From positions 310,001 to 374,000 of the forward strand of contig NBIV01000003.1 in assembly GCA_003194525.1 (NCBI GenBank): a DNA stretch of 64,000 bases. Direction: 5' to 3'. Below, piece after piece: positions 1 to 10,977 of the stretch; positions within the stretch are counted from its first letter, which is position 1, and the number at the start of each line of letters is the position of its first letter. The translations under genes were made by a program, and so were the position numbers. Source of the stretch: Gracilariopsis chorda (lineage: Eukaryota; Rhodophyta; Florideophyceae; Gracilariales; Gracilariaceae). The notes under the pieces were generated by a model. That model ran no database searches, was not told the origin of the DNA, and worked only from the letters and a program-made list of their open reading frames with translations.

Positions 1-3000
1 CATGCGCACGTGCGGTACCGCCTTCGAAAACCGGCATCCAAAATGGCAGAGAAAGGCACTTTCCCTCTGCTCTACCCGTAAGGCGATCAGCACGAACTGT
101 TTGACATCGGCGTGTTTCTGGAGGCAAAGAACTCAACACAGGAAATCTCAGGTCTCAACGACAACGAGTGGAAGCTCGGAAAGCTCACCCGGGTTGAAAA
201 CGCGAAGAGACGACTGTACTCAGACAACATCGTTCTGAACAGTGGACCGTTGATGCAGATGTGGATGCTTCGCACCCACACAAACATTGAGGACATGCGA
301 CTGCGTTTCCTGGAAAGAGAACAACGGGCACGAATTGTACAAGAGCAAGAAATGCAGCAAGCACAACAGCAAACCGTTCACGTGCCGCAATCCCAGTTCG
401 TGCAACTGGGACGCATCTTTCTGCCCGAGGACTCGGTCAACTCAGCAGCATACTGGAAGAACAAGCGCATGGATGTACAGGCGATCGTGGCGCGAAGAGG
501 AACACCTTCTCTGTTCATTACAATCACCATGAACATCTGGCGAGAGGACATCCAGCGTCTTGGGATGGACACCACCAATCGTGGCGCATTTACGGCACAA
601 AGTAACTGCCCTCGACCGTTTGACCGACCGGATCTGATTGCAAGGGTGTACAACCAGTACGCAAACGACTTCATGAAGGACTTGGAGAAGAACTCGGAGC
701 AGATCTTCGGATTGAAGTGCCTGGGGCTTGCATCAAAGCTCGAGTTTCAAGAGCGCAATGTGCCTCATCACCACGTGGTCATGTGGCTCGAAGGAGGCGT
801 GATTGAAGAAGTTGATGTGATAGAAGAGCTCATTCGTGCAGAACCTCCCCTTCCAGGCGAAGACGACGCGTTGCGTGCTCTCATTCGTTCCATCCACAGG
901 CACCGCCACTCCACTTATTGCCGGAATCGCGCTGGGCGGTGCAAGTTTGGATAAGACAGCATTATGACTGTGCCGGAGACGTACATTGAAGAAGGCACGA
1001 ATGCGTTATTTACCGCAGAAGAAGGCAAGAAGACCTCAATATTGTGCCGTACAACCCAACTCTGACCAAGAAGTACCGCTCTCATATCAACGTAGAACGC
1101 ACGCAAGGAGGGGGCGCAGTGGCTTATCTGATGAAGTACGCGTTTAGGGAGCCCATAGTTCAGGAGGTGGTGCTCAATGTGAGTGGTGCTAATGAGACAG
1201 GCACACAGAATGAGCAGCAACAAGAGCCGCAGGTGCAGAACGACATTCGTGCATACATGCGAGCGCATGTGGTGGGCGCCGTCAACGCAGCTTCGAGACT
1301 TTTCGAGTTTCGACAGGTTCCCATCGTACCAAAAGTAGAGCGACTGGCCATTGAATTGGAAGAAAAGCGAACGTTTCTGCTCAGAGGTCCAAATCAAATC
1401 CATTCCGCATCGCCACCGTCTACGTTGGAGGGATACTTTGCAAGGCCCGAAGCATATGCGAACCTTGAATACCTTTCGTACTTTGGAAAAGTTCGATTGT
1501 ATCGCACGCTTCCAGCCCGAGTGCTTAACCAATACAACGGAAACAGCACTTCGGTGCCCACAGACGACTGCGATCCGCCTATATACGTGGTAGAGCGCAC
1601 GGAAGACGAGCATTGCGTCGCAAGGATCAGAGGTGCTTCACCGTCGGACATTGAGCTATTTGCTCTGCGCTTGCTGCTCATGAATCACGGCTCGAGCTCT
1701 TATGAAGACGCAAGGACTTTCAATGAACAGCAGTATGAAACTTATCGTGAAACCGCAATTGCAATCGGACTGCTCGCGGACGGATCCGAGTTTGATATTG
1801 CATTTCAAGACGCAGTGCAGATCTACAGCACGCCCTGCGAGCTACGACGTCTGGTTGTCACACTATATCAACAAGGCACAGACCCAGAGAAAATGGCCAT
1901 CGAAAACTGGGAGGCGCTTTGTAGCGACATACATACAGGAGATGAGCAGCAACGAAAGGAAGAAATGTATCGACGTGTGGTGGAGATCTCAGACCGGCAC
2001 GGAGGACGACTGCTTCGCGATCACAGCTTCTTCTCCCAACACCTACAGCAGGATCATGCAGCATTGACTGAGGCAAATCGAGCTACAACAACTCGAGACG
2101 CGCGAGTGGTGCGAAATTCGTCAACTTTGCAGTCAAGGTACGCCACCTTAAAACCTAGCCAAAGACAAGTCATTGACACCGTCATTGCCGCATTGCAACA
2201 ACGACAGGTGCTGCAGGAGCGAAAAAGCACTCCTGGAAACCTGTTCTTTGTGCAAGGATCCGCAGGAACTAGAAAGACATACGTGCTCACCCTCCTTCAT
2301 GATATCGTTGAGTCGGCAGGAATGCTCGCTGAAATGACTGATACAACAGGCATAGAAGCTTCGTTGTACGAAGATGGCCGCACTTTACATAGCCTGCTCG
2401 GACTGTGTGTAGCTGATAGGGACAGCACAAGCAGCACTACAGCCACTTTGTCAAAGTACGGTCCCTGATCTCAACGTGCAGAACTGCTACGCAAAATACA
2501 ACTGCTCGTCTTGGATGAGGCTTCCATGCTCTCACGAAAGCTCTTCGAACTCATAGATGCGTTGCGCAAAGATCTTTGCGGAAGTGGAATGGAAAACCCG
2601 CCTCCGTTTGGGGGCTTGACCATCGTTCTATCCGGCGACTACTCCCAGCTGCTTCCAGCGGTGCCGCAGGTGTACATGGAGGCCGTGCCAAGTGGAAATG
2701 TGAGACGAGTTTACACAAACATTCTCAACGAATTGCCGTGGAAGAGTGACCTGTGGACATTGTGTTCAGTTCAAGTGCTGTATCTCACAGAACAAGTACG
2801 TCAAGCCTATGATCCGGCATTTGCGTTGCTGTTGCGTTCCATTGCACGCAACACAGTATCCAACAACGCTCCACTACCACTCAGATCTACCGTTGGCATG
2901 CAAACCTCCTACCAATTCCTGTGGAAGTGGGTCACAACACGACGCAAGGAGGATGTGGATCTCAGCAAAATGCTCATTGTGTCCACATATCAGTTGGTCG

Positions 3001-3686
3001 ATGAACAAAATACGGCAGCGCTGGATCTGTGTCCTGGTGAACACTTCACTCTTCCGTCAGCTACGACGGTACAACCTGACGGTGTACAGAACTCAGAGCC
3101 CGACGTCACCAATACCTTTGTTCCCGAGTTTGCGTATCAGTATGCACCTACTGGTGTACCTCCTCATAAATCTGATTTGAAGATTGGTGTGCCAGTTATG
3201 GTCATTTGGAACGTGCTGCATCCCGCTGTGGTCAACGGAAAGCTGTTCGTAGTCGTGCGTGTTGATCATTTTAGGATGCAAGTGGCCCGATTCGACGAGA
3301 ACGGACAGATGCTGGAACGACAGCTCCTGCATCGTATCGACTCCGAGTTTTCTTTCGCAGATATTCGCATGATTCGAAGGCAGTTCCCAATTCGTCTCGC
3401 GTTTGCAGCTACCGTTCACAAAGGACAAGGAAAGACGTTGGATGGCTTGGTTGTGGATGTGCGATACAACTTCTTCTGCGCCGGTCAGTTGTATGTCGCA
3501 TTGTGGCGCGTTCGAAGGAACGACTATGTGTTGCTCCTGCATGACCCGCAGCTTACATCCGCGAATGCGCACACAATTCATCTCATGCCTGTGGCCACTC
3601 GAACCCAGTGCTGCCTGAAGCCATTCAGTTCTGCATCCCTCCACAACCATAATCATATTTCTTGCATTCTTCATTCATTGAATTAA
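1..3686 (+). pseudogene. Helitron Rep-helicase, broken
   Basis: This is the replication initiator and Pif1-family helicase of a rolling-circle Helitron; its 5' end lies outside the window. The Rep part keeps the HUH motif (PHHHVVMWL, about 759-785), and the two catalytic tyrosines lie four residues apart in YLMKY (1125 and 1137). The helicase part keeps Walker B (LDEASM near 2505-2525), HKGQGKTL near 3418 and a GQLYVALWRVR motif near 3485. Four lesions are visible: a TAA at 79-81 just before GDQHELFD, a stop at 952-954 followed by a frame change before 1044, a TGA at 2466-2468 with the same frame continuing on both sides, and Walker A reading GSAGTRKT, where the conserved Gly before Lys is Arg (2271-2273). 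The helicase is therefore unlikely to work even if stops were bypassed. Family assignment is firm; exact element ends (5'-TC, 3' hairpin-CTRR) were not found. Confidence 0.9.
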
Positions 3687-5648
3687 ATTACTTGATTCTC
3701 TGCTTTTGCTTTCTCCACCCTTTTTTTCATCTCCGCTGTTTATCACTCCTCCACCGCGGCGCGCAGCGCTGCCCGCAGCCGGAGGCCGCTTCTACTTGTC
3801 TCTCCATTCTATAGATTAACAAGCGTATGAGCACCTACATTTTGATTGAACGGAGGCGTTGCGCCAATAAACATGCCCGCAAGCCCTCTTCAGCGCATGC
3901 AGAAACCTCCTTTGGTGCAACGCTCAGTGCCATTTAAAACATTCACCAGCAGCAGCAGCAGCAAAGCTCAGAGGTCATTGGATGCTGCTGCATGTTGACT
4001 GCCACTGCTGCTCAGTGGCTTGCTTTACAACACTGCTACCCATCACACTGCACAGTGGTTGGCACTAAAATCAATTTGGCAATGCCGGCCAATTACATTC
4101 CACTGTACTCTCCATGCACAACTGCAGTGCCCGCCAATCACAATCGCATGGACGCTAAGTTATTACTCTATTCTATATTCACTCTCAGCGCCGAGGCCCT
4201 CATGGGTCTTCAGGTCGTTTGCGAGCGTTAGCGAGCATAAGCGGCCTGCAGATCCCCCAAAGTCACCCTTACTCAGGGCGACCCCACTCAGGCCTCCGCA
4301 ACGTATACCGCCCACGTTGCGTTGTCATTTGGAGTTTCAGCAACCCCACTGTATCTCCGTAACATCAAAAACGGCCACAAAATTTTTGCGGCGACGCTAT
4401 CGAAACAATTTTTGGGGAGGTCTCCGTATCCACCACAAACGTCGTCGCCCTCTGCCCAGCGTGTCTATCGTGCGACGCATAACGCTCATCGCGGAGCTGA
4501 CCCCGCGCTTCACATTGCGCTCCTTCCACCGCGCTCAAAGCGCCCAAACCGTCGCGCATTCCGGGCACTTCCCACCGACCTCCTCGCGCGCTTTAAACCA
4601 CTCTTGCTTCGGGCGCGCCCTTTGCCGCGCGGTGGGCACGGTGGCGGCGCAGCTACGGCAACGCTTGCCGCACGCCCACCACCGCGTTCTTTGTGACCAC
4701 GCCCACGGCCGTGTTCTCCGTCAGCACGCCGCTGCTTTTACCACCAAACTGACGCCATAGCCGACAACACACATGTAACCACGCAAACAACAAGCACCAA
4801 ATAACATATTTGCCGCTCTCGCGCTCTTTCGTCATCATGCATTTTGCTCGAGGCGCGACTACCCCAAAACCTCCTCCGACTCACCGTCGCGTGCATGACA
4901 ATTTTTCACACTCACTTCCACCTATTCTGCTGCATTTGTTGCGTTCCGGCAATTGCAGCTGGCTTCTTGCCGACCGCAGCCTTTCTATGTGCAAACGCGT
5001 CGTCGACGACAAACTTGGCACAATGGTTAGGCTTCTACAGCAATAGTTGTCGAAACTACCCAATCTCATTCACCTTTAGCTCATCTTGCAAGCTATCATC
5101 GCAACTCCTGCTTTGTTTCTTCCGTATACTCACGACTTTACCACCGCCTTCACCCTGTCGTTCATAATTCTCTTCAATATCCAGCCTTGCGACGCCCTCG
5201 CCAGCACCCTGGCGACGTAGCCAAAATGAGGCGAACGCCATAAGGTGGGAACACAGAATCGCGCAATGGCCGGATACCGACAACCTCACACTAACAATAC
5301 TCTCAACGGTCATTTTTGTATCTTTGCTTCAACGGCAAGAACTCTGACAGAAATAACCGTTCACATTTCCTGCGATCTATTAGTTTTGTTTAAATGTGGA
5401 GTAACCTAAAGTTGTCTTCGGTGCCGCACTGTTTCTCTTCGGCCGCCCTTGAACTCTCTCGCACACTATCGAATGAGTTTGTGCCTTTCACTGTCTGCGA
5501 TACTAATTTCTATGCTGCTGAGAGTAGCAATCTTGGTTAAGAAGAGAGAGTGTCGGCTTCGAAATTGTGTTTCACGGAAAAGCTGCTGTTGGACTGTGTC
5601 ATTCTTCGGATCGAGGTTGGGTCTGTGTCCTCTTTCGTGATTGTCGTG
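3687..5648. other. non-coding stretch between Helitron and Harbinger genes
   Basis: It holds a dispersed repeat copy (3745-4250), a short CAG run near 3950 and a GC-rich block at about 4480-4700. Open frames here, the longest 246 codons at 4020-4760, have no recognisable domain and a composition driven by GC content, so no gene is called. The 3' end of the Helitron and the 5' terminus of the Harbinger element must lie here but were not resolved. Confidence 0.5.
3745..4250. repeat. dispersed repeat, copy A
   Basis: It aligns by eye with 8225-8665 in the same orientation. Shared blocks, in order, are a GC-rich start, GGCTTCTACTT-like text, a GGAGGC-TTG block, GCGCATGCA, a TTGG-GCAACGC block, CCATTTAAAAC, a CAGCAGCAG run followed by CAAAGCT, and a terminal block with GAGCG and GCGAGC words. 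I estimate identity at roughly two thirds, with small indels. The repeat could be a non-autonomous element or the decayed end of a larger one. The CCATTTAAAAC block is TATA-like but has no gene attached. Confidence 0.5.
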
Positions 5649-6713
5649 ATGAACCCAACAGAAAACACACCGAGTGTAAATGATGGAATCGCACAGGAAC
5701 GCGAGCTAAGACGAAAGGAGAAGGTCGGTAAGAGTTTAGTGTGGAATGAGAAGGAAAATTCCGCATTGTCTCATGCAGCGCAGAAGGCTTTGCTAGATCC
5801 TACTACCGGATCGAGCATGAACAACGCAGAAAAAGCAAGACGAATCAGAGCCGCGTTCATCAAGGATCCATTACGTCCGAAAGAAGCCTGCACTACCGAC
5901 GATAAGGGCGACCTGGATCATCGCAGATGGGATGGACGATCTGCGCGAGCAGTGCTGGGACAATGGGAGATAATAAGGAGGGAGTGCACGAAGTATCATG
6001 CTTGCGTAAAGCGAATTGGGCGTGCGCAACTTACAGGAAACCCCAGCGAAGAGGATCAACTACGTTGCGCGTCGCTTCTCTACAGTGACGGAAGCAGAGC
6101 TATGTCGCACTTGTATGATTGCATCCGTAACAAGGACTACCACGTTAAGAAACCGTTTAGGTTCATGAGTGCGTACAAGGTTCTCTCAGGTTCAGAAACT
6201 ATGCTGGAGGCTTTTGTGGTGACGGAAGAGGGAGCATCCAAAGTATTACGACCGGAAGGGGTCAAGACGGCTAAGAAGCGCAAAGCAGAAGAGATTGCCA
6301 AAGCATTGAATAGTAAAGAAGAAGATGTAGGTCAAAGTGTGAAGCGAATTCAGCAGATGATTGAAGAGAATATAAAGTCGAGGAAGGCGACCACGCAGCT
6401 CAAGCTACAGTACGAAAGAGAAAGAATGGAGTGGGACATGGCGAAGACATTACTTGGACCTGGTTCAGATGCAACCTCAGAAGAACGTAGAACTATTTCC
6501 GGCTTACTAAAGCGCCGCTTAATGAACCGGCTTCTGGCACCAGGAGAGAAGAACATTGTCCCACAACAACGGAGGGGGGAAGTAGACGACGAAGCTCGGG
6601 CTGATGCAAACTGTGCTAGTACATTACTTCAAATATCGGCAGTATCTGTTAAAAGTGAGCATGGCTGTGGTGCACAGAATGAAGATAGTGACATCGGTCA
6701 TGGTGCGGGATGA
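5649..6713 (+). CDS. Harbinger-associated Myb/SANT-like DNA-binding protein
   Basis: This is the second protein of PIF/Harbinger transposons, which in this family binds the element ends and helps the transposase reach the nucleus and its DNA. The true ATG is taken at 5649 (MNPTENTPSV), because the frame upstream opens only with GTG at 5550. It is 354 residues and intact. The N-terminal half is a trihelix/Myb-like domain (VWNEKENSALSHAAQ, then W-spaced DHRRWDGRSARAVLGQWE). It is followed by KKPFRFMSAYKVL and RPEGVKTAKKRKAEE, the signature pair of the plant-type NAM-associated C-terminal domain. A charged coiled-coil segment follows (EENIKSRKATTQLKLQYERERMEWDM). The gene is convergent with the transposase at 6754-8016, with 40 bp between stops. 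Assignment to the Harbinger accessory protein is strong from domain order and neighbour. Confidence 0.8.
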   Translation: MNPTENTPSVNDGIAQERELRRKEKVGKSLVWNEKENSALSHAAQKALLDPTTGSSMNNAEKARRIRAAFIKDPLRPKEACTTDDKGDLDHRRWDGRSARAVLGQWEIIRRECTKYHACVKRIGRAQLTGNPSEEDQLRCASLLYSDGSRAMSHLYDCIRNKDYHVKKPFRFMSAYKVLSGSETMLEAFVVTEEGASKVLRPEGVKTAKKRKAEEIAKALNSKEEDVGQSVKRIQQMIEENIKSRKATTQLKLQYERERMEWDMAKTLLGPGSDATSEERRTISGLLKRRLMNRLLAPGEKNIVPQQRRGEVDDEARADANCASTLLQISAVSVKSEHGCGAQNEDSDIGHGAG

Positions 6714-6753
6714 AAGTCAAAGTGTCTCAATAAAAGTTTACTACGGCAAATCA

Positions 6754-8016
6754 TCAAATGTCTCCATGCGCGTTCCATATGTTCTGAATCAGCGCATTGA
6801 GGAGACGGTTATGATCTGCAACACTGTCAAGGTCATCAACTGTTTCGCGCCACAAGTCGGCTTGCCTGTAGGTGCAGTGGGAAGTTTCATAGTTCGACAA
6901 TGTAGGTGGCAAGGACTGTAGTTCTGCGTCAGGAATTCGAAACTTTGCGGTCCCTTCATAACCCCTTTCTTTCACAATCATATTGTGTAAAATGGCGCAG
7001 CACATTACGACGTCATTCATTTCTTGAAGGTGATGCAACCTGCAAGGGCGGGAAAGAATCTCAAATTGAGCGTCAAGAACGCCATACAAGCGCTCAACAG
7101 CCTTGCGTGCACTCGAATGTGACGCGGTGTACAACCTTGATTTCGCATTTGTGGGGTTGGGGTGTGGCTTGGCAAAAATGCGAAAGCTTGGATAGATTCC
7201 ATCCGCTAAGAAATAGAACCAATCAATCACCATTCCACCTACAACATAATTGGGCTTCACTGTTGGCCATTGTCTTGTCTTGATATCATTAAACAGGGGG
7301 CTTTGATCAAATGTCGTCCTATCGTTGCGAGCACCAGGAACGCCATACAGAATGTGCCATATCCATAGTTTGTCGTCCGTTCCAGTTTCCATACGCACAC
7401 ACGGTCTCCCCTCTTTTCCAATAAACTGACCCTGCAATCCCACAGGACACCTTGCCCACTCCCAAGAAGAACAATCAACACAACCGATACATCCAGGAAA
7501 TCCCAGTTTTGCATACTGCTTTTCAATATTGAGTAGTTCTGCGTGTGTTGGTCGACGGATATATTCCTCAAAGTGCTGCACTATAGCCTTGGAGAAGTGC
7601 TTTAGAATTTTTAATAATGTAGTTTCAGACAACCGAAAGTAGTCTACCAAAGTATCTGCGGTAGCTCCAGAGCTGAGTTGTCGCAAAGCTGCGCATAATT
7701 TTTGATCAGTTGAAGCGCCATTAACGTGACAGCAATCTGACAGTTCATTGAAAAAAGACTCGTTTTGAAGTAGCCGCGTTCTTATAGATTCGTATATTGT
7801 CCTCGTGACACTGAATCTTCTTTCAAATTCTGCCGTTAAGAAAACAGAAGGAGCTAATGAAACACGACAAAAGTAGTCTTGATCAAGACGACGTTTGCCG
7901 CTTTCTCGCCCAATATCTCGATTTGGCTGCTTACCAGGTTTGGATCCACCTTGTTTGGCTTTTTGTTTACGACTTGGCACTAGCTGTGTCACAAGAAGCA
8001 AAAGAGAGTCAATCAC
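6754..8016 (-). CDS. PIF/Harbinger transposase (DDE superfamily)
   Basis: This is the cut-and-paste transposase of the PIF/Harbinger superfamily, plant-transposon (DDE_Tnp_4-like) branch. All three catalytic regions are present: GCVDCSSWEW (first Asp), YGVPGARNDRTTFDQSPLF (second Asp) and RKAVERLYGVLDAQFEIL (Glu). The family block YFLADGIYP is also kept. An N-terminal basic stretch precedes a helical region (STDQKLCAALRQLSSGATADTLVDYFRLSETT) typical of the helix-turn-helix part. About 420 residues are open without a break. The start is uncertain: the frame runs upstream to a TAA near 8110 without an ATG, so either a short intron joins an upstream exon or the original start is lost. With the convergent gene at 5649-6713 it forms a two-gene element that may still be coding-competent. 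No terminal inverted repeats were identified. Confidence 0.88.
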   Translation of the reverse strand: MIDSLLLLVTQLVPSRKQKAKQGGSKPGKQPNRDIGRESGKRRLDQDYFCRVSLAPSVFLTAEFERRFSVTRTIYESIRTRLLQNESFFNELSDCCHVNGASTDQKLCAALRQLSSGATADTLVDYFRLSETTLLKILKHFSKAIVQHFEEYIRRPTHAELLNIEKQYAKLGFPGCIGCVDCSSWEWARCPVGLQGQFIGKEGRPCVRMETGTDDKLWIWHILYGVPGARNDRTTFDQSPLFNDIKTRQWPTVKPNYVVGGMVIDWFYFLADGIYPSFRIFAKPHPNPTNAKSRLYTASHSSARKAVERLYGVLDAQFEILSRPCRLHHLQEMNDVVMCCAILHNMIVKERGYEGTAKFRIPDAELQSLPPTLSNYETSHCTYRQADLWRETVDDLDSVADHNRLLNALIQNIWNAHGDI

Positions 8017-8224
8017 ATCATCGTTTGATGAGTCCGATGAGGTAGAAATAGCTGCAGTGGTGGTCGGGCGTACAAGACAGTGATCCCGATCACGCTGTTC
8101 TTTGCGTTAGGGAGCTTTCATTGAAACTGCATGTCGTAAAGAAACGCTTCAATTTCTTGCTGTTTAGGGAACCAATCTTTGTACGCCACGTTTCAATGTT
8201 TTTTACAGGTTGGCGTGAACGAGT

Positions 8225-8665
8225 GGGTTCGCCCTCAGCGGTGCACAGCGCCGCGCGCGGCCGAAGGCGGCTTCTACTTATCTCAAGACCCCCACTCTTA
8301 ATGATTTGCTCATGTATGAGGGTGGTGTTGTTGACTGACGGGAGGCATTGGGCCACAAATTCGCTTTGCACACCCCCGTTTGCGCATGCAAAACGCCCAT
8401 TTGGGGCAACGCCTCCCTACCATTTAAAACCTTCAGCAGCAGCAGCAGAAGCAAAGCTTGCTGCTTGCTGGCTGGCACTCCCATAATGACTGCAGTGCCA
8501 CCCAGTTACAGAAAGCAACGTGTCGCGCTATCTCCTCATTGGCTAGAACTGCAGTCAATTTAACCACCTAAACAAAAACCCTTACGGCTCCACATACTCT
8601 AGGCGCCGCGGCGCCCCGTTGTTCTACGAGCGCTATTGCGAGCGCAAGCAAGCAAAGTGTTCGGA
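8225..8665. repeat. dispersed repeat, copy B
   Basis: It matches 3745-4250 block by block in the same orientation, including GGCTTCTACTT, GCGCATGCAAAA, CCATTTAAAAC, a CAGCAGCAG run and CAAAGCT. The two copies lie either side of the Harbinger genes, about 4.5 kb apart. Both may be members of one dispersed family rather than a true pair of element ends, since they are direct repeats and quite diverged. Confidence 0.5.
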
Positions 8666-8694
8666 GAGCCTTCGAACGCTATCTCTCAAGCTCC

Positions 8695-8953
8695 GGCCCT
8701 ACAACTCTTTCCTGCAGGCAAGATGCAGACATCACAACTGCAGAAAGTGTGGTAGGGCGGCCCTACCACTCTTTCCTGCAGGCAAGATGCAGACATCACA
8801 ACTGCAGGAAAGTGTGGTAGGGTGGCGCTACCACTCTTTCCTGCAGGCAGGATGGAAACGTCACAACTGCAGGAAAGATGGTAGGGCGGCCCTACCACTC
8901 TTTCCTGCAGGCAAGATGCAGACGTCACAAATGCAGGAAAGAGTGGTAGGGCC
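8695..8953. repeat. four tandem hairpin units, ~64-bp period
   Basis: Units start at about 8695, 8759, 8823 and 8888. Each unit is itself an inverted repeat: a ~23-bp left arm beginning GGCCCTACCACTCTTTCC, a ~20-nt spacer (GCAAGATGCAGAC...), and a right arm that is the reverse complement ending GAGTGGTAGGGCC. Arms carry few mismatches and contain PstI-like CTGCAG next to the spacer. No coding frame is credible across it. It could extrude as a row of cruciforms or be transcribed as serial hairpins. Confidence 0.85.
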
Positions 8954-9074
8954 GAAGGCCCTTCTCACCCTTGTTTACATGTAAAGAATGAGATAAGCCT
9001 CTACACTCTTTAACCATCATTTTTATCTTGTCACTCGTGCCCACCACTACGCTCCGATAATAAGACTTGTAACA

Positions 9075-9983
9075 TCACACGCAAACATTGCAGCTGTTGT
9101 TTACCAGAGCCGCTTTACAGGTACATTCAGTCGCACCCCTTACTGCTGTACTGTCTCCGCCACATTTGTAGCAGCTCGCTCTCGTGTTGTCATAGGGCAT
9201 GTATTCATTTTCATAACATTGCTGACATTCACGATTCCAAGGAGCAAAAAATGAACCAGGAGGACATGTTCCACAAGTTCCATCCGCCATCTGAACCGTT
9301 CCTTCTGTACACGGTCGGAAGCATTCAGTTGCACCAGGTCCTGAGACCGTAAAATGGGGACATTGTATACACGGAAAGTTTCCCTTCACAGGCTTGAAGA
9401 AACCTGTTTCACAGGGTTTGCAATTTCCTTGGTATGAATCGTAGGCAGCCCCGGCTGGACATCTGCCGCACTGTCCGTTTATCACTTCCTCATCGGGCTG
9501 ACATGAAAGACATGTACTCGAATTTTGGGGGGCAATCTGGCCTCGTGGACAGGGTTGACATGACAGCTGGGCGCGTTCATATGTGAAGAAATTGACGGGG
9601 CACGCAACACAAGATCTGAACGAAAACGGGCTTCTCGAAATGATGAAGTAAGTACCGGGTAGACATGGCTCACATGACACCTCAGCTGGGGTTTCCCTTC
9701 CTTTGTAAACGTATCCAAGCTTGCATTCACACCCGTCCTTTCTTGGATTGGCAACTTGATCCGAGTCGCACGGTGTACACGATGTGGCGCCAACCGTCTC
9801 GGTGAACGAACTCTCTGGACATGGCACACACCCGGGTTTATTAGATTTCGGCTGGATGAATCCCAAAGGGCACAGGGTACATTCTCCCGAACTATCGAAG
9901 AAGCTTCCTTGCGGGCATGACTGGGCTGATGTATTCGCGACAAATAACAACGCACAAAGTAGAACGCGGTTTTGCCATTCCAT
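9075..9983 (-). CDS. secreted cysteine-rich GCC2/GCC3-repeat protein, pair 1 minus member
   Basis: This is a predicted secreted protein of 302 residues. ATG at 9983 (MEWQNRVLLC) is preferred to the GTG-opened extension to 10010 because it begins directly with a signal peptide (NRVLLCALLFVANTSAQS). The mature part is a continuous run of CxxC-type modules such as CPLGFIQPKSNKPGCVPCP and CPPGSFFAPWNRECQQC, matching the ephrin-receptor-like/GCC2-GCC3 family, which folds through disulphides and is usually extracellular. There is no C-terminal membrane helix; it ends NSCNVCV. It is collinear with the protein at 21914-22813, sharing ISRSPFSFRSC versus VSRYPISFRTC and CTEGTVQMADGTCGTCPPGS versus CPSGTAQMKDGTCGTCPPGS. 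It is divergent from the gene at 10978, with a ~1 kb shared 5' region. Its role is unknown; cell surface or matrix is inferred. Confidence 0.85.
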   Translation of the reverse strand: MEWQNRVLLCALLFVANTSAQSCPQGSFFDSSGECTLCPLGFIQPKSNKPGCVPCPESSFTETVGATSCTPCDSDQVANPRKDGCECKLGYVYKGRETPAEVSCEPCLPGTYFIISRSPFSFRSCVACPVNFFTYERAQLSCQPCPRGQIAPQNSSTCLSCQPDEEVINGQCGRCPAGAAYDSYQGNCKPCETGFFKPVKGNFPCIQCPHFTVSGPGATECFRPCTEGTVQMADGTCGTCPPGSFFAPWNRECQQCYENEYMPYDNTRASCYKCGGDSTAVRGATECTCKAALVNNSCNVCV

Positions 9984-10977
9984 TGGAGCTGCGTATTGCG
10001 AAGTTGCCACAAGGTCTCCGACCTTCTGTGAAACAAATCAATGAGATCGGGAGGGGTGGGAGTGTGAGTGATGAAACAACTTTAGTGCTTGCTCTTTGCG
10101 AGGTGCACATGCAATGCGGAGCGGGAGTATAGGCGAGACAGGCTCTCTCCGTTCGCGTCGATGTTGAAGCACATTCCGAGCAACTGGCAGCTTCGGTTTG
10201 GATCGTTCAGATGAATGTCATGGTTGTCCGAGAGATTGTGCTGTCGACGACGAGCCCTCAAAGCCAGTCCATCAATGCATTGCATTGGGGGCGTTCTGCT
10301 TGAACTGATTGGTGGCAGGGCAATGCCGGAAATCCAGCCATGGCACATCGAGCACTGGTATTACTGTAAGTAGCCTTACGGCTACCATGAATTTGTGCGG
10401 TTTCTCTGTGATACACTTCAAGGAGTTATGACTGTGCGTGGTATTCAGGGTGTCTGCTTTCCCTTTTTCTTCCAACTGAGATGAACAACACTGCTTCGTG
10501 GACAGAACAGTGAAAGATGAGGTACGCGTATAGCATGAACCTTTGTACTGTTTTGAATATTAACAAGCAGCCGAAGGCTGATCTGAACCTCCACTCCTGG
10601 ATAGCAATCTACCAATGCAGAGTTATAAATCACGGGTTTCTCGTACAGCAACACGTCGATTCCAATTTGCGTGGTGCCATGCACGTCATGATCTGTATGT
10701 GTTAAATTGGGTTCGTACGAGGTTACCCGCCTCCTCCATATCCCGTCAGCACTGTACGCATGCGTCATCTTATTGGTGGGGAGTTATGTGGACTTCAGAA
10801 GATAGTTCCCCGGTTATCGGAGCACCTGCCATTTCACAAACATTCTCCTCCCGATGCGCCGCATCTACGTACGTTCACGAGGGAATCGATGAGGGCACCA
10901 GCGTATTGCCCAGCGTTTTGCTTCCCTCCTCAACGTGAGACGTCCGTTTTCAGATTTGTCTCGTCAAACTCGCTGAT
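9984..10977. other. divergent intergenic region of Cys-rich pair 1
   Basis: This ~1 kb lies between two divergently transcribed secreted-protein genes and presumably holds both promoters; no clear TATA box stands out. Minus-strand open stretches at 10082-10348 and 10445-10768 have a fairly protein-like composition (for example IGIDVLLYEKPVIYNSALVDC) but no start, domain or matching counterpart in the second pair (22814-23746). They may be relics, and I do not call them genes. Confidence 0.4.

Noticed and set aside
4020..4760. 246-codon plus-strand open frame
   Set aside because: It covers repeat and GC-rich DNA, has no domain or low-variance composition expected of a protein, and competing frames are also open.
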